DNA of 64,000 nt, taken from contig NW_017802380.1 of the NCBI RefSeq assembly GCF_001625305.1, positions 2,223,785 to 2,287,784 on the forward strand, written 5' to 3'. This stretch comes from Branchiostoma belcheri. Lineage: Eukaryota > Chordata > Leptocardii > Amphioxiformes > Branchiostomatidae. Numbering within the stretch: position 1 is the first letter of the stretch; every line of letters starts with the position of its first letter. A program made the position numbers and the translations under genes. The notes under the pieces were generated by a model that was not told the DNA's origin, ran no database searches, and saw only the letters and a program-made list of their open reading frames with translations. Below, piece after piece: positions 33,901 to 46,600 of this stretch.

Positions 33901-35023
33901 GAGTTAGTTTACAAGAGTAAATCATTTTCATAGGAATTTTATGGAATCCCATTTGTGTACAAAAGGTCTATTGGAGCGAAAGATTTTCTTGCAGAAAACG
34001 TCAGTCACCAGTATTGATCTCTGTGACTTGGCCAACTTGCAGATTCAACAAATTGATTTAATTTCATGATTTGACAGATTCTGATGAGTATTAGAATTGA
34101 CAAATGAGAATATCATCATGTTATATTGACAGCAAATCAAAACACAGGAGAAGTTTCTGGACCACTTGTCATACAAACAGACCTGTTGCAGTGCAAAAAT
34201 TTCCATATTACATGTAGAACATGTACAAACAATACTGCTAAGTAACAAAGTTCAACATTTGATTACTACCAACACAGATGAACTTTCATGATATAAACTG
34301 CCAACAACAGTTCATGCACAGGCCGTATGCAACTTGTAATTAACATCCCTTTAGAAGATTGCAGCTCCCAGCAGCTAAAACGTCCAGGCTTACCACCTAA
34401 ATCCTCCTGTTCCCAGCAGGCTGGTGGTTCCTGTAGCCGTGATACGGAGCAGGGCAGGACGTGATCCTTCCTCCACATCAACCTTTCAGGTCGCAGGTCC
34501 GCTATAAATCCTGCCGCGTGTCCGGGTGTCGGAGGGAAACAGCAGGCTTATTACGAGATGAATTAAGATAGAAGACTGGCTTACTCTGGGGAGGTTCATT
34601 TGCACAGGGTTGTCAGGGAGAAACGGCTGATAACACTAGCCCCTGACAGGTGATAGGACATCTCCAGGACTCCACGGTATTAATCTCTGTTTGCAGGTGG
34701 GGGAGAAAGTGGGTTAGGGGCTGAAGGAAATGAGAAAGAAGGTGGTTAGAAAGTGGATGAAGGATGACGCCTATTTTTTCCGCGTATAATCATAATCAAG
34801 ATGTATAGCATCAATAGCATAGAAGAAAAAATATCTTCAGCCAAAACTGCAAGCCTTTTAGCAAAATATTTGAGGTTAATGCCACCAAGTTACTTGGGTG
34901 AGTCAAGATTTGTTAAAATGAAGCAGCCATGACAAAGACAAACCGTGCCTGCATTTGAAACCTCTATTCATGCACAACTTAGAACTGATGAAAAACCCTC
35001 CCCAAGACTACATTTTACTCTAA
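30913..35023. other. Gene-free stretch, nothing firmly recognised
   Basis: Mostly AT-rich unique DNA. The block at about 34360-34720 is more complex and CpG-containing (GGCTTATTACGAGATGAATT) and might be regulatory. Confidence 0.4.
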
Positions 35024-35386
35024 GGCCACACCAATTTAATTTGTTCGTTCTCGGATTCGCCTCTTGGTTTTTTTCTGATTTGCAAAAAAAAAAAAAAATT
35101 GATTCTGGTCCTGAATCAACTGAAAAATGCTCATATTTTGCCCCCCAACAGCTGAGGAAAGTCCTTAGTTCCTAGTTGTTACAGTTTTCCCATCTATCAT
35201 TGCAGTGGTTTGATTAAAAGTTCAAAATTCAATGTTTAAATTTTAACCCAGCCTTCATGGCTCATTTTGTAGCATTAAAGCCTATAATAGGATGCCTAGA
35301 CCTGTTTTTATTTTTATTTTTTCGCCCTGTTGCTTCATATTTTTTCTGAAAAAATCCGAGAACCAACATGTTAAATTGGTGTGGCC
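35024..35386. mobile_element. Harbinger-like MITE, copy 2 (363 bp)
   Basis: Same family and same orientation as 31-406. The ends are GGCCACACCAATTTAATTTG and CATGTTAAATTGGTGTGGCC with flanking TAA at 35021-35023 and 35387-35389. It differs from copy 1 by scattered substitutions and by lacking about 10 bp (TGTGTTCACT region). Non-autonomous. Confidence 0.85.
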
Positions 35387-38300
35387 TAACCAACCTTTTC
35401 ATATAGGGAGGGTCAAAACAGGAGTAGCAAAACAGTAACTGTTATAACATCTGGTTGCTCCTTTTGGTCTTAAATCCAGTACGCTGTATCTTGACTCTTG
35501 GTTTGTACTGGACTAACCCAAGGTTTTTGATGCTAACTCCCTTGGGCACGGAGAATGCTAACGTGGAGCTTTAAGCATAAAGAGTCTAAGCTGCATCATA
35601 AACTGTTCTATAAGCCTTTTTTCATCCCTTCACCTGCTGGAGAGGTGGAGATTAGCTCTGTAAATTGCATGAAGAAGGGTGTTAACATGTTTGCAACAGG
35701 GTTGTAAACATATGACCCCTTTCCCTTCTTAATATCTCAAAACATGTCCTGAGTTAAACCTCTGCAGTTCTTGGATAATTTAAATAGTTATGAGGACTGC
35801 CGCTACTGTTGAGTTTGCAAAATTGACACGATTATGTCTCAGCAGGTATAATTGGATAAATGCAATTATGGAATAATATCCACGAGTCAGACCTTTCTGC
35901 TAACTAAAGTTAAACGTCTTACTAATCGTAGACATCATTAGAGTAATTCTTTCCCATTTTGATTAGCGTTAAAAGTAACCTTGGCCTTCTTAAGATATTT
36001 TTCATAATGTATGTAATTATACTTGTACTGGAAAAGCTGTAACTATGTTGTGCCTTCTGTTGAGAAGTGGAACATGACTAGGAAATCAGTTGTGGTAAAA
36101 GTTTTGATGTAGATGCGCCAACTTCCCTGCAATGGTCCAAAGGTTGCATAATTGGACAGACAAGCTGGGGACCGTTTCATGATTTTCAAGACTCTCCTTT
36201 GAATAGTATCAAGCCTTGAGTCTGTGATAGACAGCAGCAGTGACAGCAACAAGAACAGGTGTGGGTAAAGATCACACTTATCAATAGAAAGACAGAAAGA
36301 GTCATGGTCTTCTCATTGAACCTTGGTCCAAGCCTTCTCATTAGCTGCAGTTGTCTTTGAACTCTGGAGAGAAATGGAAGACCTGAGGGAAAACTTCAGC
36401 TTTAGCTTGGCAAGATGAATTCTGTTAGTGTTAGAGCTGATTGTTGACCTTGACTTGCCTGCATATGGTGGGACCACAAATGAGGATATGTGTACTTGGG
36501 GTACCAAAAACACAGATTTTCTGCACCCAAGGTTTGCATGAAGGCTGGAAGGATCGCAAAACAGTATGGGTAAGGAGGTGAAGTCTGCCATCTTTGATTG
36601 AAAATTTTTGGAGGCATTGCGCAGTTTAGAATGGCCCCATAACTCGGTTTACTTTTCTCAGAATCTATGGAATCATTCCTGCTCAGAATGTGAGACCTAT
36701 AGCTAGACGTAATAAATATCGCCAAAAGAGTAATTCTATGTACCAATGCAGTGCTCCTGTAGGGCTTTGAAGCACTGACATTCTTCAGATTCCTTCCTTT
36801 ATGAACAAGGTAGTCGATATTTATAGAGATTGAAGCAATAAAGAATGGGATTAACAGTGTTTGAACAACCTGAGCACAGTGTTTTTTATAGATCATCCTC
36901 TTCATCCCACTGGAATGGTACTGCAATTATAGATGGCAAAAGTCACATATTTTGGCCTGGCTGGCTTAATGTTCATGGAAAAGTAAACACACAAGAACTA
37001 TACTTAAAAAGAGCTACAATATAACCACATGTTTTTTTAACATCTTTGATCAGCTCTAACACACCTGCTGAAAAATATTGGCCTCCTTCGAAGCTTGTGT
37101 ATTTATATGATAACCTTGTTGTTGCAAAATCCACAGCATGCTTAAGTTAACTACCTTCTTGGTAAAGGCCTGTTATTAAGTCTGCAGGGAGAAGGTAAAT
37201 ACTTGGTACCTAAAACATAGTCCTGGTCTGGGCTTTCCAAGAATACTCAGTCTACGTGTACTTGATTTTTCCACATCATTTTGCATGAGGATTGAGCCGG
37301 GTATCATATATGCAGCATTGCTGCTTAATTAAACAGGAGAGCTGTAAGGAGGACCTGTGGCTCGGTCCCCGTGGACAGGTGTGTTGCTGAATATTTGATG
37401 CGAGGTAATCCCTGTACAAAGACCGCGCCTTCTCCCCATCTGCTTGTGGTATTCCCCCCAGCCAGCACCTTTCTTAAAGGATTGTAGCTCTTTGTATCCC
37501 ATCACGTTTACAGGGTATTACAAGATCAGAAGTGTCGACGGACTTCGCAGCTCCTCTACGTCAAACCAGTCACGCATGCAGTTCCAGCCTGATAGGCTTT
37601 TATTTTGCCTGCAGGCCTTGGGGAAGTACACACTGTAATCAGCTTTTAGACCAGGCAGCAGAAGCAAATTTACTACAGTTAGCTGCAAAGACGGAGAGCG
37701 TCACGCAGAGTTCGATGTGTTTTGTTGATAATGTTGTGCCGTGCATATGGAAAGAGAGTGTAGAAAGGTGCAGAACTCGTTATGATATTACTGTAATTCT
37801 TTCCTATTTATTCATGACCTGTACTTAGCTTGTAAGAGCATAAAGGGACAATAAAGGTCTTTTATTCATATCATTATGATGCCTTCTTATTTGAATGTAA
37901 AAGCTGTATTGTTTGCTGAAAAAGATCATGTTATGTACTAGTAAGACAGTTAAAATAGCCATTTAAATTTTTAATGATGATGAACATTTTGCTATAGGTA
38001 CTGTAACTTTGCTGTTTTTTATACAGAAATTTCCTTGGCTGACTGAAAGATTTAGAGATCGGCTCATTACAACTCCCCTGCTAGGGTTGACAGGTTTTAA
38101 TGCTTGTTACTCCAAAGCTTTAACATGCAATGGGTCACAGGTGCCACAGATTTCATGTTTCAGCAAGCATACTTGTCTGACATCCCAAAGATACAACAAT
38201 TGTCCTTTCAATCTCCAAGACTTTTTTGCATTCCAAATTAAAATGTAAATTTGAATAATTATAGTTAGTGTAATAATAGTGATAAAAATAACAACAAGAA

Positions 38301-41300
38301 CGATAATGATGATATTATTCAATTTCTCCTAGTCTCCTCCAGAAGAATTTATTGCCTCTAAAATCTAGGCAGATTGCACGATGTTATGCATCCTGAAAAA
38401 AGTTGACAGCAGTAGTTGTTTGTGTGCAAGAATATTTGCATACAATGTATATATTATGTTTTATGTAGTCATGGGAAGTTTCCGATATTATTAAAACTGT
38501 CATGAGTCAAGAAAATAACACTGTACTGTGCTCCAATTCTAATCAAGTCAGATTAAAATTTGTCAACACTTACTGGCCCACTGGGAGCTATTGAAGTGCA
38601 CTACCCATGATGCAAAGCGGGGTTCCATCAGATATTGATCGCCGGTTGATAGGACGCAACATGTTCCAGATCTGTCATCCATGTCAAGTGGCAATTACAG
38701 CTCTCATATCAACCAATTTGGAGCAATTTCCTCCTCTTCTAAGGACTATCTGTTTCCTTCCACTTCTTCACATTTTTTTTTATGCAAGGCAAATTTTTTG
38801 ATTAGGACACAGGGATATTTTCCCATTAGCCCTCTTGGTCTGCTAATCCAAAAATCGAACAGATGGGTTGATGGGATGAAGACTCTTGATAATTTTTTGA
38901 TAAATCTAGTAAAAGATGGGCCTAACTTTATTACATGTGATGATGCATGTTGAGGATGAATAAGTGTCATCAAAGTGGTGAAGGGACAGGAAGCACCATT
39001 AACAGATTTAAGGACTTTGGAAACATTCTTGCCAGACTTATTAAGAAGTACATGCACATGATTTTAAATTTTTCAAGAAATACAGTTTGACCCTAAATGG
39101 AATTTATCGGCTCGTTTTTTCCAAATTTTTAGAAACAACCAACAAGACTTTAATTTTTGTTAAATACCTGTACTTTCTGTATAGTACAATCTTCTCTCTA
39201 GCTTTTTTTCAAGTGGCTAGTGTGATAATGGACAAAGTCTATTTTTTTACCCAGTTATATATATATTTTGTAAAAAAAAAACGCATTTTGTGTGAATGAT
39301 TTTTATTTGACTCTTGGTAAATCTTCAAGCACAGCGCTTTGCCAACATTAGACTACCAAATATAAACAGTGCCAGTAAAATTCCCCCTTGAGAATATGTC
39401 TTTTATTGTCTGTCAAGTAAAGGTATTATATTACACTTTATAATAACTCCTTTCACCCACTCCAGCGTTGTCAGATTTCCATTTCCCTTATCTTAATTCT
39501 AAATCTCTCTCAGTTTACAACCAGAGATCTCCGTACTTCCTGTCATAATTTCCTTTCGGTATAGAACAATTTTGTTGCTTAGTTTTACTTTTACATTCCG
39601 TAAAGGTCGCCAGGCATAGCTGTACAGTATGTTCAGTACGCTGGTAAATCAATGAAGTACACTTCTAAGTAGATTACATAGCCCTCCCTTACAATGTAAA
39701 ATGTACGGTCCCCGTGTACTCTATATGGTTATTGCAGTGGTTCTCCTTATCACAGTTACAGCAAATAGAGATAAGGGCCTTCATAAGTATATTGGACAAA
39801 GATTCTTTGAGCGGCCAACATTATTCATCTAAAAATACAGCAAGCACTTATGCAAGGAATCAGCCAGCGATCCTTGTAGCCCTCTGGCTATGCATCAAGA
39901 ATAACAACATTATCTTAAGTCAAAACACGCAGAACTTTCTGAATGTAATGGCCATTTTAAGAACAGGTTTTCTTATCCTAAAAATATACTATATATTAGG
40001 AGACTTTGGCACAGTTGCCACTATCATTTTTAATAGTTCATAGCAGGTGACGTGCATATTATTAGAAGCCAGTCCAAACTGGCCAAGGATGTAGCTAACG
40101 TAAAATCCTTCCTCTCCTTCAAAGTTCCACAATAAATTATGGCATGCATTCTTTATCTGCTGGCGCAAAGTTGTGGCTCTCTTGCCTTGTTATGTAGCAC
40201 TCTACATTGACTTTGTTTATATAAAGTGTACATTCATGATTGAGATATCCCCTATCACACCCTTAACCGGAGGAATCCACTGTCGCTGCCAACTGTACAT
40301 GTATGTAAAATATTTTGCCGGGATGCTGAGAGTATTGATTGGAGGTTACTGCTATACGTGGGGACCCAGCCGGGAAGTAGGTAATCTAGATTAATGTGTT
40401 CAAGAAATGTAACCAATTGTGGATATTCTTCATCCTTGCCTTTCAGTAATAATATTAGCAAAGAAAGTGCCAAGATTCCACAAGTAGTGCAGTCTGGAGT
40501 TAGCAGCATCCAATTTCAGCAATTGGTCTGATAGGGCGTGTTCTCTAATGGTATTTCAATGTTGCAGCCTTGACGCGAAGGCATGCATTTATGAGCAGCC
40601 GGTCATGAAGCTGACAATGGGCCATATTAAATATTGAAAAGTAATCTATTTGTTACGTTTAGTTTAGTTTTCATGGTACACTGGCATTTTCCTGTCCCTG
40701 TCTTTGTCTGGACCTTATTGTACCCTTGTGAGAGGAACATAATGGTAATGTATACACCATGTCTCTCTGGGCAGGACAAAAACCATTGTCTGTACTTCAA
40801 AGGCCTGCTGTGGCGTAGCGAATGACAAATGGCCGTGCTTTGGGCATCCCCGCAGCTTGTAATAGCATCTGTAGTAGTTGGTGTGCAATGACCAGTGATG
40901 GGCCACTGCCCACTATCAAATTTTCAGGGCAGCTCCATTGGCTATCGAGGTGATTTCTTCTTTTGGTGCAGGCATGTGGAAAATGTGCTGAAAGGCTTGA
41001 TCATGAATTAGTAGTGTTAGGGAGGGAATGTGATCCGTGTTAAGTCCCCTCTCAGGTGGACTGATCCCGGGGACTTAATTCGCATATGGCAGCCTCTCTG
41101 TCAGACATGATATAATTAAACTAATTAGGGACGATGGGGAATTGCTACTGGTGTGGAAAATAATGCATGAAGTGCCCTCTTCTGGATAGGGGACCAATGC
41201 TCCCGAGGACTTGATGCGACAGTAAACCTGTCCCCCCTTGCAAATGACAAAAATCAATACATAATAAAGTCCCTAATTGAATAAATATATTGGCGTTAGC

Positions 41301-41757
41301 TCTGAGACCCTAATGGGCATGCACGTCAGAAAGCCAGGCATTTGCAGGGGTGGCTTTATGAATGACAGTGCGCAGCCCGGTAATCCCCCAGAGTTGTGGA
41401 GCGAACCACGTCACTTCCTGATGCGAGGTGATCCCCACATGCATGCCAGCGCGCGCGTGTGTGTGTTGGCTAGGGATCCGGGCTGATTAGAATGAGTGGG
41501 GCCCCCGGCTTAATAGCACTGGGCGTGACAGTATTAAGAAATCCTCAGTTGGCTATTGTGTGAGATCAATTGAAATTACGCGTGCAGTCGGAGCAGGAGC
41601 CATTTCGGCGTGGTGGCTTGCCGGCACCCATTTCCTCCTGCCTGTTGGACTGTTATCGCCACTATGAGGGCTGCTGATGGATGAATGATTTCCCGACAGA
41701 GGAGCTTCAGTTTATTGTGAAGTGTGCGGCTTCGGCTGGTGTGATTTAGAGGATACG
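35387..41757. other. Gene-free stretch upstream of the receptor gene
   Basis: No exon supported. A 174-codon minus-strand frame (36402-36926) and neighbouring frames show no clear family; see rejected items. About 41040-41500 is complex and TAAT-rich (GACTTAATTCGCATATGGCA, AATTAAACTAATTAGGGACG). It is the best candidate for proximal regulatory DNA of the receptor gene, with no clear TATA box. The 5' untranslated region probably includes about 41640-41757, with a possible splice acceptor TTTCCCGACAG ending at 41699. Confidence 0.35.
41681..41749 (+). promoter_or_regulatory. Short upstream ORF ahead of the receptor start
   Basis: An ATG at 41681 opens a 22-codon frame ending TAG at 41747-41749, 8 bp before the main ATG at 41758. 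Two still shorter ATG frames (7 codons from 41664, 3 codons from 41677) precede it. If this sequence is in the mature 5' UTR, translation of the receptor would be dampened. If the mRNA starts or is spliced at 41700, the uORF start is absent. Confidence 0.3.
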
Positions 41758-43611
41758 ATGGTGGCAACGAAGACAGCTGCACCGGCAGCCGTGCTCCTCG
41801 TTCTCCTGGCCTTGCACGGAGCCGGCGGCTGCCCCAAGCAGTGCAAGTGTGATGCGAAGACGCAAGAAGTCGCGTGCACGGGAAAGGGGTTGACGGAGAT
41901 TCCGTTTGGATTACCTGTGGATTCCAAGAGGCTGCTCATCACGGACAACAGCATCGCAGAAGTGACCGGGAGGCAGCTGAGCAAGCTCTCCCTGCTGGAG
42001 TGCCTCAGGCTCTCGAACAACAAAATCTCAAAGATCCATTCGGGAGCCTTCAAGAAGCTGGTCAGGCTACGATCCCTCCTCCTTGCAGGTAACAATCTGA
42101 CCATGATATACAAAAATACTTTTGATGGCCTGGACAATTTGACTGAGTTAGATTTGAACAGTAACAACTTGCTTTTGCTCCAGGAGAACATTTTCAGTAA
42201 TTTGCCCAGCCTAAAGACTCTTAAGCTTGGGGACAATCCGCTCATTTTTGTCCAAGAAAAGGCCTTCAAGGGCCTGCCAGGTCTGAAAGAGTTTGTGATG
42301 AAGAATACCAACGTTACCATTATGCCATACACCGCTATTCGGTCACTATCAGGCCTGGTGACTTTAAGGTTATCGCAGGATAACTTTGACACAATACAAG
42401 ACAGGCCCTTCAAAGGTATGACAAAATTGAGAGAGCTGTACCTAACCGACTGGAAGAAGCTTACTAGTCTTGGTGATGATGTGTTTCGTGGCCTGAACTT
42501 AGAAGTACTATCCCTAAAAAGGGCACAGCTAACTACAGTGCCAGTGAAGGCTCTGAGACGTTTGAGGCATTTAACAAAGCTAGTTCTAACTGGCCTCCCC
42601 ATCAAAAGACTGATGAGGAATTCATTCAAAAAATTGCCAAAATTAGTAGAGCTGTACGTAAATGACATGGGACTCATTTCTGTTAGTGCCAGTGCCTTTT
42701 ATGGTCTGAAGAAGCTGAAAATCTTGGACCTGTCCAAAAATCATTTGACTACTCTTTACCGCGACTGCTTTGGCCCGAGTGCGGTACCCAGCTTGCAGGT
42801 GTTCAACCTAGCAGAAAACCCCTGGAATTGCAACTGTGAATTGCAGTGGTTGATGGAAGTCTTACGGACCATCCCCGAGAGTGGAAACTCTGTGTACTGC
42901 GAAGAGCCCCCAAATCCCGACGACCCAGCAATCCTTATCCCCTTGCGGAATATGACAGCGCAAATTGCCGCCCAGTCATGCAAGCCACCCACCGTCTCTG
43001 TCAGATTCGGGGACCCCGACGCAAACGAAACAGTGAAGGTGGGGGCCACTGTAGTTATCCATTGTAACGCTACAGGGGATCCGGCCCCAATCATAGAGTG
43101 GGGTGGGCCGTGGGGAAACGGTCGCCTGACCATCTCCACTCACAACGAATACGAGGAAAAAAACCACTACCTGGCACTTAACCCTGACGCCCTGGTTGTC
43201 AGAGAAGTGAAAGGCAAAGACAGCGGGAATTATACCTGTTATGCAAGGAATGGGGCAGGGACGGCACAGGCAATCATACAGTTACGTGTTCAGGGTAAGA
43301 TGAAGAACCCCGACCCGGAGCAGCGAGTAGGGCGGAACGGAAACAATCCCTTCACAAACTCGACCCTTCAGAGCAACCAATCCGACTACCCGGCTACATT
43401 CGACCAACTCTTTCCCATCCTTCTGGGCAGCATTTTAATGGGGAGTGGCACGTTCTTGGCAGTAGTCATTCTGTGTTTGATAGTGTTCCTCATCTTGAGC
43501 AAGGCAAAGAAGCCCAGGGGACCTGATCTTGGGGATGAGTACGTAGCGGCTTCTCACGATTCAGGTGGCGCGGGAGGTGGGAAAGGAAGAAAACTAAGGA
43601 CCAAGATTTAA
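41758..43611 (+). CDS. LINGO: LINGO-family LRR and Ig domain transmembrane receptor
   Basis: 617 residues, intronless. Signal peptide about 1-24 (hydrophobic VLLVLLAL); LRRNT with Cys25, 29, 31 and 40; about 12 leucine-rich repeats to about residue 352; LRRCT from NPWNCNC (Cys358) to Cys408; one I-set Ig domain about 409-512 with Cys436 and Cys494 and a DSGNYTC motif; a short glycosylatable stalk; a membrane helix about 553-580; a 37-residue basic cytoplasmic tail with EYV (Tyr595). At least nine Asn-X-Ser/Thr sites are present. Vertebrate LINGO proteins have this order, about 610-620 residues, a single coding exon, a Trp in the middle of an LRR (here DWKKL) and an EYV tail motif. LINGO1 acts in Nogo-receptor complexes restraining axon growth and myelination; a neuronal role here is inferred. 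The start is ATG 41758 (A at -3, G at +4). The frame continues upstream only to a GTG at 41722. Alternatives within the LRR-Ig superfamily (AMIGO, LRRC4, kekkon) fit less well in LRR number and tail. Confidence 0.9.
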   Translation: MVATKTAAPAAVLLVLLALHGAGGCPKQCKCDAKTQEVACTGKGLTEIPFGLPVDSKRLLITDNSIAEVTGRQLSKLSLLECLRLSNNKISKIHSGAFKKLVRLRSLLLAGNNLTMIYKNTFDGLDNLTELDLNSNNLLLLQENIFSNLPSLKTLKLGDNPLIFVQEKAFKGLPGLKEFVMKNTNVTIMPYTAIRSLSGLVTLRLSQDNFDTIQDRPFKGMTKLRELYLTDWKKLTSLGDDVFRGLNLEVLSLKRAQLTTVPVKALRRLRHLTKLVLTGLPIKRLMRNSFKKLPKLVELYVNDMGLISVSASAFYGLKKLKILDLSKNHLTTLYRDCFGPSAVPSLQVFNLAENPWNCNCELQWLMEVLRTIPESGNSVYCEEPPNPDDPAILIPLRNMTAQIAAQSCKPPTVSVRFGDPDANETVKVGATVVIHCNATGDPAPIIEWGGPWGNGRLTISTHNEYEEKNHYLALNPDALVVREVKGKDSGNYTCYARNGAGTAQAIIQLRVQGKMKNPDPEQRVGRNGNNPFTNSTLQSNQSDYPATFDQLFPILLGSILMGSGTFLAVVILCLIVFLILSKAKKPRGPDLGDEYVAASHDSGGAGGGKGRKLRTKI

Positions 43612-46600
43612 TCTGTGCCACCGTTCACATCCTCCCACCCGCTGTTACGACACGTCCTGCGAAACTTATTGTTGGCGATGTTGGAAAGGGTGGGTGAACT
43701 CCATTACCTGCTTGCTGAGTTTATGAGCAAAATGAAGAACTGCATACCATAGCTGAAGGGCAGAGGATCCTTCGCAGCACTATCATGAGGGTTGGTAAGT
43801 CCATGATTTACGGTAGAGAAAGAATGGGGTGCAGACATGGAGCACTTTGGTGCTTTCATTCGGCCCTGGGGAGCAATTTCTTGGGTGTTGGCAATTTTTA
43901 AGCTGCAATTAGTGGGGAGGAGACTGAATCCCCTGGACAGCATAAGAGTCTACTGTGTCGTAAGCCTGGCCACCTCGCCGTTAAAAGAGGCAAATGTACC
44001 GTGTGGCCTCGTTGGTGTGTGTTTGTTCCTCCTAACGTGGCAATGGGGTCAGCCAAAGTGACCACAGTAATGAATTTTCGGAACTGTTGCTCTCTCCACC
44101 TGTTCACATCAGTGACGTCCGACTTTGATTGGTGATGCTCAAAACGTAAGCTGATGAACTGGGACCGGATTACATGCATGTAACCCGGCCCTATCTAGCC
44201 AAAAGCCAAACTGACTAAAGCTCTGCCTTTTACAACCCAAGCAGTGATGCCCAGTCTAATCTGTTGAGCTGCACGTTCACTTATTCTACAGGTTGTTTTT
44301 GCCATAAACACTTAAATGTACACACATTTCATGCAGGCCCGCCAGTTCGGGTCATTCCCCGATGATTAGAAAGGCTGCATTGACGACATAGTAGGCCCTG
44401 CCCTGCAGGCACAGTAAGGAGAAAGTGTATCAAAATCGAGCTGACAATTCCTCGGAGGGAGATACGAAGTCCATTTTAGGCCCGGCCTGTAAATAGTGTA
44501 AGATGAGCCCTGGTCGTTTGGCAGAACAGGAAGACCGTCACGCTGCAAAATAGGGTGTGGCAGCTGCTATGGGAAATGCCAGAGAAACACAGTTGATGAA
44601 TTTGCATCAAGGAATATTTTTATCTCGCTGAGGCTCTCCAGAGTGGTGCGTGTCAGTAGTTATGGTGTGGGTAGTGGAGCGGGATGATATGTATCACTGC
44701 TTTTATCTCTTATCAGCAGTGGGATAATTGTGAAGAAACATGGCAGATTTTGCCAGGAGTACGTGTATTTGGCAGTGTCTGGTGGGACTCTGCATGTAAT
44801 TTGTCTTCTCCTTTCAAACCGTTCATGCAACAAGGATACCATCAGTGCATCTGAGGCCGCAACGTATAAATATAGCTTTCATAGCACATATTCACAGTTT
44901 TTATTTTCAGAGAGGCGCACCCAGTACCGTAGTAATTGTTAAATGATAACACACAGGCTATGTATGTTTTTCTGATTTTCACTCATTGATATCAGTCTGA
45001 GACTGTATTCCATTCCTGATTCGATCTGCTATACAACTCCACACTCTCTGGCTCCGGTACAACATCAGAGAAAAATCCAATAAACGTAGCCATCAAATCA
45101 GGTCATTTTTCCTCGGCAGCATGCGTAGGCATGCGCCCGTGAAAATATGGAACCGGGTATAAAAGGGTTTGGCTCATATATAAATAGCCTTGAGCTCAAG
45201 GAGGGGGAATATATGACGAATCATATATTTTCTTTTGCTTTTGTTCTGATATCATACCTGTAGCATTAGCACAGTAAGAAGGGATTAATTCAGACTACAT
45301 TTCCAGTGCAAGACAGGTGTATGTACATGTACACTGTAATGTATTAGAGCTCTTTGATAATGAGATCTTATGGATTATTACAAGCTCCTATAGGCATCAT
45401 GGTTTAAGGATTCTGTACGGACGTTTACATGATGAATGATCCAATAATATGGATTCAGGCCTGCTTTTGATTATTGGATACATCCGCAGGATTTTTGACG
45501 ATGCTCAGTGTTTCATTTTAAGAGGATTTATGGCATAAACCAAGGCTGTATCTCAGAACTGCATGGTATTAAGGAATGCTTAAGAAGTCTTATACTAAAT
45601 GTGTTTATTGATAAACCTCCATTATCACCACCCTTTGGAATGATAAATGTTATGCTAATACCATGTATGTCTGTAACAGATTTGCAATCAACTTTGTAAA
45701 TAATGTCTTCCCTGGAAATCCTCCTGTTTTAGGGAAAATTTGTTTCCCAAGAAAAATTACATCACCCAGCGCAGTCCTATTACAGAAGGGTTTGATGAAT
45801 TGATGTGTTTTCGGTGCAGATCCATTTTAAGGTGCCATTGGTGGAAATGCCATTGGGCTGTCCATTCTTTGAGCAATATAAATGAGGAACAGATTTTCAG
45901 TCTTACTGGGTGGGGTTAGGAAAGGCCATAGGCAATACCAAAGAGAAGAAAACTGATAACGTTTAGATCCCTTCAGCTAACATCTTTCAGTGCGGTTAAA
46001 TTCGTCCCTGGGAAAGATCTATCAAGCAGTTACCACAGACTGCGCTGTACGTGTTTTATATCATCAGGTCAGGTCTATTTCTCAGGTCATTATGCAACAA
46101 GGTAATTCCTCAGTTCCCCAACAGACGGGATTTAATTACCGCTCAGCAAAATGGTCTCTGACAGGCCAGAACCAGAATTGCTTTGTTAGGCCCTCCGCCT
46201 GGCATATTAAGCTTCTCATGTGTGTCCTGCACATAAATTTCCCCGCCAGGCTTCTCTCACTGCCGGGGAAATCCCCACGTTGATTGTGGAGACGGGTCAA
46301 ACTAATTTCTGAGTTCGTTTTCCGGGAATTGTTTCCAACAGGTGGGAACCAGCGACAGTTTTTGTATAAACCGTCGGTCCACCCGACACCTTGCAATTAG
46401 ACATGACTTCCCCGGCTTTTATGCAGGTCAAGTCAATTTTTGTGGCCATTATGAAACAAGGGCATCCTTTCTTTGGAACAAATGGAAGTGATGATATATC
46501 ATTAGGGGCCCTGGCGGGTGGTGTGTTCATGGTTTAATCTGGTCTTATTCAGCCTGTGTAACTACCAATTTTGCGTTGAAATGAAGCTGGCTACAGAGAG

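Noticed and set aside
36043-36926. Minus-strand frames (174, 92 and 69 codons), one containing LDTIQRRVLKIM, reminiscent of the C-terminal region of non-LTR reverse transcriptases
   Set aside because: Only one short phrase is suggestive. The adjoining frames do not join into a recognisable RT and no catalytic motif is visible. A profile search would settle it.
41722-41757. 12-codon upstream extension of the receptor starting with GTG
   Set aside because: The first codon is GTG, not ATG. The ATG at 41758 has a good Kozak context and is followed directly by a clean signal peptide.
41712-42677. 321-codon open frame on the minus strand
   Set aside because: It is the antisense shadow of the LINGO-family coding region. 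Its residues have no domain content, while the plus strand encodes a complete, ordered receptor.
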